From Vespa crabro (lineage: Eukaryota; Arthropoda; Insecta; Hymenoptera; Vespidae), in NCBI RefSeq assembly GCF_910589235.1, contig NC_060964.1, positions 6,924,569-6,988,568 of the forward strand: a stretch of DNA of 64,000 bases. Reading direction: 5' to 3'. Of the stretch, positions 56,490 to 64,000 are shown one piece after another; position 1 is the stretch's first letter; each line of letters begins with the position of its first letter. The notes under the pieces are model-generated. The model was not told the DNA's origin and made no database searches. It saw nothing but the letters and a program-made list of their open reading frames with translations. The position numbers were made by a program, and so were the translations under genes.

Positions 56490-57990
56490 ACTGGAAAAGT
56501 AATACAATATGCAGCCATTCGCTCGGTAATACTTGCATTTAAAAATTTACAATTAAACTTTGCAAGTATTAACGATCCAGGTCTCACCACGTGGAGGTTG
56601 CTGCATGTGGAGACCCACGAGCTAACGGTGACTCTACTTTACTCTAAAATCCGCGTTCCGCGATACCGATCCCTTATGCCTTCCGCTTCGGATATTTAGG
56701 GCGACTTAGCTAACAGGAGGTATATAGCCTCAGCTACAGAGACCCCACTTACAGAGAGCTTTACCGTTCAACACCCTCGCCTCGGGCATAACGGATTATT
56801 AAGCACATCTGAATTCGTGCTACCGAATTTCGAACAATCAAAGCGCATTAATCGCGTTCGCGACACTCACGTGTGTTATAATTACGTAGATTCTACTATT
56901 CTATCCAAATTCGCGAAGTAATCTAATCGAAATGTCGAAGAAATAAATCGAAGTCCCCGGTAGGACTTCCAATCGCGCACGCGAACACTTACGTGAGTGT
57001 TAGAATAACGGTGACTCTAAGTTGAAATCCGAAGCGCACCCCGAATTTCAACAATAAAACGAAGTCCATGATAGGACTTTTAATCGCGCCCGGACACCCA
57101 CGCAAGTGTTCGAAAAACGGTGACTTTACTCTAAATAAACTAATCGAATATTCGAGCAAACAAAACGAAGTCCCCGGTAGGACTTTTAATCGCGCACGCG
57201 AACACTCACGTGAGTGTTAGAATAACGGTGACTCTAAGTTGAAATCCAAAGTGACATATGCTAACCGGTATTTAGACTTTCCATGATATTTGTCGGGATT
57301 TCCGCCCCGCTACCAAATATGAGGATTATCATAACATCAGTTAGCTATGTACAGCACTACAAGGTAAACCGTTCGCGCACCCCGAATTTCAACACTAAAA
57401 CGAAGTCCATGAAAGGACTTTTAATCGCGCCCGGACACCCACGCAAGTGTTCGGAAAACGGTGACTCTACTCTAAAAAAACGCGTTCGCGAGGTAATCTA
57501 ATCGAATATTCGAGCAAATATAAACGAAGTCCCCGGTAGGACTTTTAAGTCGCGCCCGCGTACATTCACGTGAGTTTTAGAAAAACGATGACTCTACTCT
57601 AAATTCGCGTTTTCGATTCGAACAATCAAACGAAGTTTAATCGCGCCCGCGAACACCCACGCTTGTGCTTGCCGACAAACGTGCGAGTGTTCTCCTATCC
57701 TGCCCGTATTCTCGCGTAGAAATCGATGATGAATCCTGCCATGCGATGTATCATCCGGTCACAGATGAACCTAACCCTCGATGATTTATCCTGGAAAAGA
57801 AAAAACTAAAGAGAAAATAAGAGATAGAAAAAAAAATATATAAAATAAAACATAAAATATAAATAGATTATGAATAGATAATAAATAAATATAAATAAAT
57901 AAGAGAGCTAGAGAAAGAAACGAAAAGAGAAGTAGCTCTGTCCGATACTGAATCAGCAGTCCGCACCATCCCATGGATCCTACCTAAAGC
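56490..57990. repeat. Composite hairpin-rich repeat, copy 2 (internally expanded)
   Basis: Begins with the same TATGCAGCCATTCGCTCG near 56509 and the same GGTCTC...GAGACC hairpin (56580-56615) as copy 1. The middle is expanded into repeated units of about 100-130 bp, each with an AAGTCC-(6 nt)-GGACTT hairpin (56951-56968, 57062-57079, 57168-57185, 57403-57420, 57527-57544). Most also have an AACACTCACGTGAGTGTT-type palindrome. It ends like copy 1 (GATGATGAATCCTGCCATGC near 57730; CCCATGGATCCTACC near 57970). Confidence 0.85.
57246..57385. repeat. Insertion of about 124 bp inside a hairpin loop of the composite repeat
   Basis: A GTTGAAAT/ATTTCAAC hairpin has a 16-base loop at 57021-57052. In the next unit the same arms (57238-57245 and 57386-57393) are 140 bases apart, with unrelated sequence (CTAACCGGTATTTAGAC ... 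CACTACAAGGTAAACCG) between them. No terminal inverted repeat was evident. Confidence 0.65.
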
Positions 57991-58411
57991 TGTAAAACAT
58001 AATTAATAAAAATATATTAATACCATAATTAGAACCATAATAAAAAACATAATTAAAAACATAATTGAAAACATAATTAAAGAAGAAAAATATGAGTAAT
58101 AAAATAAAGCTGCTGAATGATAAAAAAATAGAAGTAGCTCTGCATGCTGCTGAAACAACAGTCCGCTTCATCTCATGGGTCCTACCTAATGCTTAAAAAT
58201 TAAAATTAATTAGAATATATTAATAACAAACCTAAAAACATAAAAACATAATTAAAAAGAAATAACATAATACAATTCTGAAAAGACATAATGAAAAGAA
58301 ATAACATATTAATAACATAACTAAATAATAACAAACATAATTAACTAAATAATTAAATAATAACAAATTAAATAATAACAAACATAATTAAATAAGAAAA
58401 ATATTAGATAG
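57991..58411. repeat. Diverged units of the CATGGGTCCTACC family with ACATAATTAAA runs
   Basis: A diverged copy of the unit, ending in a CTCATGGGTCCTACC motif near 58173, followed by A+T-rich ACATAATTAAA-type filler. The preceding unit ends at CCCATGGATCCTACC near 57970. These look like degenerate relatives of the 163-bp tandem repeat that follows. Confidence 0.55.
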
Positions 58412-58860
58412 CAAAGAAAGGTGCAGAAAGATAAGAAAATAAAAGCAGCTCTACACGATGCTAAGACAGCAACCCGCACAGAGGCCCACACCCATATCCC
58501 CATCCCATGGGTCCCACCCGAGATTAATAAATCATAATTAATAATAGTAAATAAGAATGAAATATATGAAATAGAAAAGAGAGCCCCAAAAAGATAAGAA
58601 AATAGAAGCAGCTCTACACGATGCTAAGACAGTAACCCGCACAAAGGCCCACACCCATGTCCCCATCCCATGGGTCCCACCCGAGACTAATAAATCATAA
58701 TTAATAATAGTAAATAAGAATGAAATATATGAAATAGAAAAGAGAGCCCCAAAAAGATAAGAAAATAGAAGCAGCTCTACACGATGCTAAGACAGTAACC
58801 CGCACAGAGGTCCACACCCATGGGTCCCACCCGAGATATATATAGAGGATAATTAATGAC
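58412..58860. repeat. 163-bp tandem repeat, about three copies
   Basis: The landmark CTACACGATGCTAAGACAG begins at 58451, 58614 and 58777, exactly 163 bp apart each time. Each unit continues with ACCCGCACA, then CCCATGGGTCCCACCCGAGA, then A+T-rich sequence. The third copy is shortened internally. Copies are nearly identical, so the expansion is recent. Confidence 0.9.
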
Positions 58861-61192
58861 AATAAATAAGAAAAAATAGAAATGACAGTAATTATACGAA
58901 CGATAAAATGCTGAATTTAATTTGATTAAACTTAAGAAAAATAAAAGATTAATTAAAAAGAAATATTCTGAACACAGATATAAATAAGTATTATTCTCTC
59001 TGAAAGAAATATTATATTTATTAATCGATTATATATGATAATATATGTACATGTTCTCTATAACGTTGCTAAGAATATCCTATTGTTTAAATATTAATTA
59101 ATTATTCCCTCACGTGTTTGCGATTGCGTTCCACGACCTGGAACTAGCTGAAAAGAAATAAGGGAAGAAACAAGAATATATATACAGTTATATTAATTAT
59201 ACGAACGATAAAATTCTGAAATTAATGTAATTAAACTTAAGAAAAATAAAAGATTAATTAAAAAAAAAAAAAAAAAATGAAATACGTTGAACACTGAAAT
59301 AAAGAAATATTATTTTTTCTGAAAGAAATATTATATTACTTTTACATTTCATAGATATATGGTTTTAAAATAGAACTCGATTTTATTAAAATAAAATTAT
59401 GAATTTAACTGAACTTTAGAAAAGAGAAAACGTGCAAAATTTATCAATCGACTTTAACGTAAAATTTGATTTTATTAAACTAGAATCATAAATTCAATTG
59501 AATTTTAGAAAAGAGAAAATGTGTAAAATTTATATCTTAAGTTTAATATTAAAAATGTATAAAATATAAAATAATCCTATTCGCGTAAGCGTGGCAATGT
59601 GAAAATGTTATTTACGGAATGTTACTTCGTCTCAGTTTATTAAATCTACACCTTTACACCCATCACCATAAGGAGCATTTTGAGTGACAACATGGTAAAA
59701 TTAAAATACGACTAAGAGCCATTCTCGAAAATTTCCAGTGAATTTTCGAAAATAACTCAATAATTTGATAATCGTCCTCTTGAGCCACAGTTTGTGAGGG
59801 CCTCTTTGATATATAGCATCTTGTTTACTTCGTGCCCTAATCAAATCGAATATCTTTCAGAAACTGTAACGACAAAATTTTATTCGAAATAATAAGATAT
59901 AAAAGAAAATCTTTACACAATTATTAATAGCCTAAAAAAAATTTTAATTAGTATATTAATTGCTGAAAATCCTAAGCTAAAAATTAATTAATTTATCATC
60001 TAGGCTTACGGACTACGTCTCTTTATTTTTTAGCAATCATTCTACACGATTTTTCTCTTTCAAAACCAATGACTCTATCGAGACTTTTATTGTATCAATT
60101 TAAATCGATTAAATATTGAATTAATAATTATTTAAAAATATAAAATAAAGCCTTGGACGTTCCTTCTTACAAACGAATATTTTTTAATGATTTTAATAAA
60201 ATTATCAACAGTTTCGTTTGTAATCCAGAGACTATCCATCGCGAATGTCTTCTTGCTCATTCTTTATTAGAACTCATTATTATCGATTTTTTACTATTTC
60301 CAGTAAAATATTTAGAAGTATATTAAAATATTCAAAATCTCAAATAATTATAAATACGTTTGAGCAAGAAGACCCTATCCTGATCTAATAAATAAATCAA
60401 AAAATAAAAAACCATTCACGAGTAAATCTCCGAAGAAATTTATTCGTGGTCACTCAATGCTCTTCTACTAATTAATTACAACCAATCACTTGTGCCGATT
60501 CGGACCTTTCGTCCTCGACATGATTAAGTGATTAGAGGGATTTAAAAATTCACTCACTACTTAAGAAGTTCTGCGATGGCTCCAAAACACACGTTCAGAT
60601 TGAAATTGAGAGTGGATGATTTCCTATGTAGTTGACAATTAATTCGATCGACATCGAAGTTGATCAAGAATCTCTTCAATGATGCACTGACTCTATTACG
60701 CGATACTTATTTTTTAACGGACGGTCACTGAATTTACTTCGCGAAACTCTATTATATTTTTATAAATACAGTCTGTGTGACTGTTAAAAAAGTAAAAAAC
60801 ATTGCGAACAAACACTGACTCTAACGATTGCATTGCACGCAATCGATGCAAATAAACATTTTTAAATCGCGAAACACGAACGAACAAGCATTGCTTCGAG
60901 ATATCCTTATTTCAATGATAAAAATATTCGATTACATCAAGGCTTCGCGAACGATTGCAATGATGTCCTGAAACAAAAAAAAAATAATTACTATCACTGT
61001 TATAATAAGAAACTACATAAATTATTGAAGAAACATGAAATAAGAAAATGAATTTACCATAAATATTCGTTGATACTTGGAGCAAATATATCCTGAGAGA
61101 CTTCCGATAATTACTCGTCGAAGGACAAACGTGAAATGATCTGTTAGCCGTCTAAATCAACAAAAAGACAATATATGTTAATAAAAAAAAAC
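58861..61192. repeat. A+T-rich spacer with local duplications
   Basis: ATTATACGAACGATAAAAT and the following 130 bp or so occur at 58891 and again at 59196, 305 bp apart. A second direct repeat of about 95 bp (GATTTTATTAAA ... TTTAGAAAAGAGAAAA) lies at about 59380-59540. Small hairpins occur at 59725-59749 (9-bp arms), and 13-bp inverted arms at 60247-60259 and 60361-60373. No gene or recognisable transposon protein is seen. Confidence 0.55.
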
Positions 61193-64000
61193 CGAATATC
61201 CCAAGATAAAATTTCAAAGTATAAGAATTTTAAATTATAATTATTTTAAGTCAAACGAGTTTTACCGTCTTTTTAATGTTTAAACGAATATACTATTGTT
61301 TAAATATTTATTTATTGGGCTCCGAATATGTTAAAGACTGTTTAATTAATTGAGAATTATCGAAAATATTAATTCATAAGTTTTCGCGATTAGAAATCGA
61401 GAGTACCGATGTTCACTGTTCAGAGTGCAAAAGGAAACTAACACGTAAGCAGTCAAAGTTAATAGAAGGGCTGTTTATGTTTATAGTGCACAAGGCCAAC
61501 AATCCCGAGATAAAATTTGAAAGTGTAGGAATTTTAAATTATAATTATTTTAATTATCTCGCGCGTTTTAATATTTTTTTGTTTAAACGAATATACTATT
61601 GTTTAAATATTTATTTATTGGGCTTCACGTATGTTAAAGATTGTATAATTTATTGAAAATTATCGAAAATATTAATTTATAAGTTTTCGCGATTAGAAAT
61701 AGAGAGTATCGATGTTCACTGTTCAGAGTCCAAAAGGAAACTAACTCGCGTGCAGTCAAAGTTAATAGAAGGGCTGTTTATGTTTATAGTGCACAAGGCC
61801 AACAATCCCGAGATAAAATTTTAAAGTGTAGGAATTTTAAATTACAATTATTTTATTTATCTCGCGCGTTTAGTATTTTTAATGTTTAAACAAATATACT
61901 ATTGTTTAAATATTTATTTATTAGGCTTCACGTATGTTAAAGATTGTATAATTTATTGAAATTTATCGAAAATATTAATTTATAAATTATCGCGATTAGA
62001 AATAGAGAGTATCGATGTTCACTGTTCAGAGTCCAAAAGGAAACTAACTCGCGTGCAGTCAAAGTTAATAGAAGGGCTGTTTATGTTTATAGTGCACAAG
62101 GCCAACAATCCCGAGATAAAATTTTAAAGTGTAGGAATTTTAAATTACAATTATTTTATTTATCTCGCGCGTTTAGTATTTTTAATGTTTAAACGAATAT
62201 ACTATTGTTTAAATATTTATTTATTGGGCTTCACGTATGTTAAAGATTGTATAATTTATTGAAATTTATCGAAAATATTAATTTATAAATTATCGCGATT
62301 AGAAATCGAGAGTATCGATGTTCACTGTTCAGAGTCCAAAAGGAAACTAACTCGCGTGCAGTCAAAGTTAATAGAAGGGCTATTTATGTTTATAGTGCAC
62401 AAGGCCAACAATCCCGAGATAAAATTTTAAAGTGTAGGAATTTTAAATTATAATTATTTTAATTATCTCGCGCGTTTTAATATTTTTAATGTTTAAACGA
62501 ATATACTATTGTTTAAATATTTATTTATTGGGCTTCACGTATGTTAATGATTGTATAATTTATTGAAAATTATCGAAAATATTAATTCATAAGTTTTCGC
62601 GATTAGAAATCGAGAGTATCGATGTTCACTGTTCAGAGTGCAAAAGGAAACTAACACGCGAGCAGTCAAAGTTAATAGAAGGGCTGTTTATGTTTATAGT
62701 GCACAAGGCCAACAATCCCGAGATAAAATTTGAAAGTGTAGGAATTTTAAATTATAATTATTTTAATTATCTCGCGCGTTTTAATATTTTTTTGTTTAAA
62801 CGAATATACTATTGTTTAAATATTTATTTATTGGGCTTCACGTATGTTAAAGATTGTATAATTTATTGAAAATTATCGAAAATATTAATTCATAAGTTTT
62901 CGCGATTAGAAATCGAGAGTATCGATGTTCACTGTTCAGAGTGCAAAAGGAAACTAACTCGCGTGCAGTCAAAGTTAATAGAAGGGCTGTTTATGTTTAT
63001 AGTGCACAAGGCCAACAATCCCGAGATAAAATTTTAAAGTGTAGGAATTTTAAATTACAATTATTTTATTTATCTCGCGCGTTTAGTATTTTTAATGTTT
63101 AAACGAATATACTATTGTTTAAATATTTATTTATTGGGCTTCACGTATGTTAAAGATTGTATAATTTATTGAAATTTATCGAAAATATTAATTTATAAAT
63201 TATCGCGATTAGAAATCGAGAGTATCGATGTTCACTGTTCAGAGTCCAAAAGGAAACTAACTCGCGTGCAGTCAAAGTTAATAGAAGGGCTATTTATGTT
63301 TATAGTGCACAAGGCCAACAATCCCGAGATAAAATTTTAAAGTGTAGGAATTTTAAATTATAATTATTTTAATTATCTCGCGCGTTTTAATATTTTTAAT
63401 GTTTAAACGAATATACTATTGTTTAAATATTTATTTATTGGGCTTCACGTATGTTAATGATTGTATAATTTATTGAAAATTATCGAAAATATTAATTCAT
63501 AAGTTTTCGCGATTAGAAATCGAGAGTATCGATGTTCACTGTTCAGAATCCAAAAGGAAACTAACTCGCGTGCAGTCAAAGTTAATAGAAGGGCTGTTTA
63601 TGTTTATAGTGCACAAGGCCAACAATCCCGAGATAAAATTTGAAAGTGTAGGAATTTTAAATTATAATTATTTTAATTATCTCGCGCGTTTTAATATTTT
63701 TTTGTTTAAACGAATATACTATTGTTTAAATATTTATTTATTGGGCTTCACGTATGTTAAAGATTGTATAATTTATTGAAAATTATCGAAAATATTAATT
63801 CATAAGTTTTCGCGATTAGAAATCGAGAGTATCGATGTTCACTGTTCAGAGTGCAAAAGGAAACTAACTCGCGTGCAGTCAAAGTTAATAGAAGGGCTGT
63901 TTATGTTTATAGTGCACAAGGCCAACAATCCCGAGATAAAATTTTAAAGTGTAGGAATTTTAAATTACAATTATTTTATTTATCTCGCGCGTTTAGTATT
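61193..64000. repeat. Satellite DNA, 303-bp monomer, nine or more copies, continues past window
   Basis: The landmark GTTCACTGTTCAGA recurs at 61411, 61714, 62017, 62320, 62624, 62927, 63230, 63534 and 63837, spacing 303-304 bp. Monomers carry AGTGCACAAGGCCAACAATC and CGAATATACTATTGTTTAAA and are about 90% or more identical. A diverged partial copy marks the left edge (61193-61320). Monomer variants repeat in the order A-B-C, a higher-order period of 910 bp. Open frames within a monomer are not genes. Confidence 0.95.

Noticed and set aside
63570..63779. 69-codon open frame near the right edge
   Set aside because: It lies within one satellite monomer; other monomers have frame differences and stops, so it is not a conserved coding unit.

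Overview
The window is nuclear DNA from an insect, most likely a hymenopteran. The bulk is roughly 70% or more A+T, introns are short with canonical GT-AG ends, and the predicted proteins look closest to insect families (norpA-type phospholipase C, inebriated-type SLC6 transporter). The species assignment is inference only. Eight protein-coding genes can be read by joining exons. For the seven complete genes the joined length is an exact multiple of three; for norpA every exon junction in the window stays in phase.

Layout, left to right. 1-4898 (-): norpA, phospholipase C-beta, 19 exons, running off the left edge. 6299-18034 (-): inebriated (ine), an SLC6 transporter with a long His/Gln-rich N-terminus on two upstream exons; a third, alternative first exon at 14639-14718 has the right phase to make a short isoform. 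18035-21375: ine leader and a CpG-dense promoter-like island near 20150-20340. 21376-26310 (-): wapl, the cohesin release factor. 28646-30568 (+): Rox8/TIA-1, three RRMs, followed by a long A+T-rich 3' region. 36466-40423 (-): spastin. 41410-46658 (+): Prp39, U1 snRNP-associated HAT-repeat factor. 48698-51778 (-): cathepsin F-like protease with cystatin-like prodomains and furin-type sites. 52781-54127 (+): Rpn8, 26S proteasome lid subunit. Three gene pairs are head to head (wapl/Rox8, spas/Prp39, cathepsin F/Rpn8).

From about 55.03 kb to the right edge I found no gene, and the DNA is repeats: two copies of a hairpin-rich composite repeat (55.03-55.95 and 56.49-57.99 kb), a 163-bp tandem repeat (58.4-58.9 kb), A+T-rich partly duplicated DNA (58.9-61.2 kb), and a satellite with a 303-bp monomer (61.19 kb to the end) arranged as a three-monomer higher-order repeat. 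This looks like the edge of a heterochromatic block.

The genes are not a pathway. They are a mix of housekeeping genes (cohesin, splicing, proteasome, microtubule severing) and neuronal or secretory genes. The items most worth a second look are the 27-bp perfect inverted repeat enclosing the 5' splice site of Prp39 exon 8, the hairpin-unit repeat near 57 kb, the higher-order satellite, the short-isoform first exon of ine, and the multi-cystatin, furin-cleavable cathepsin F precursor.
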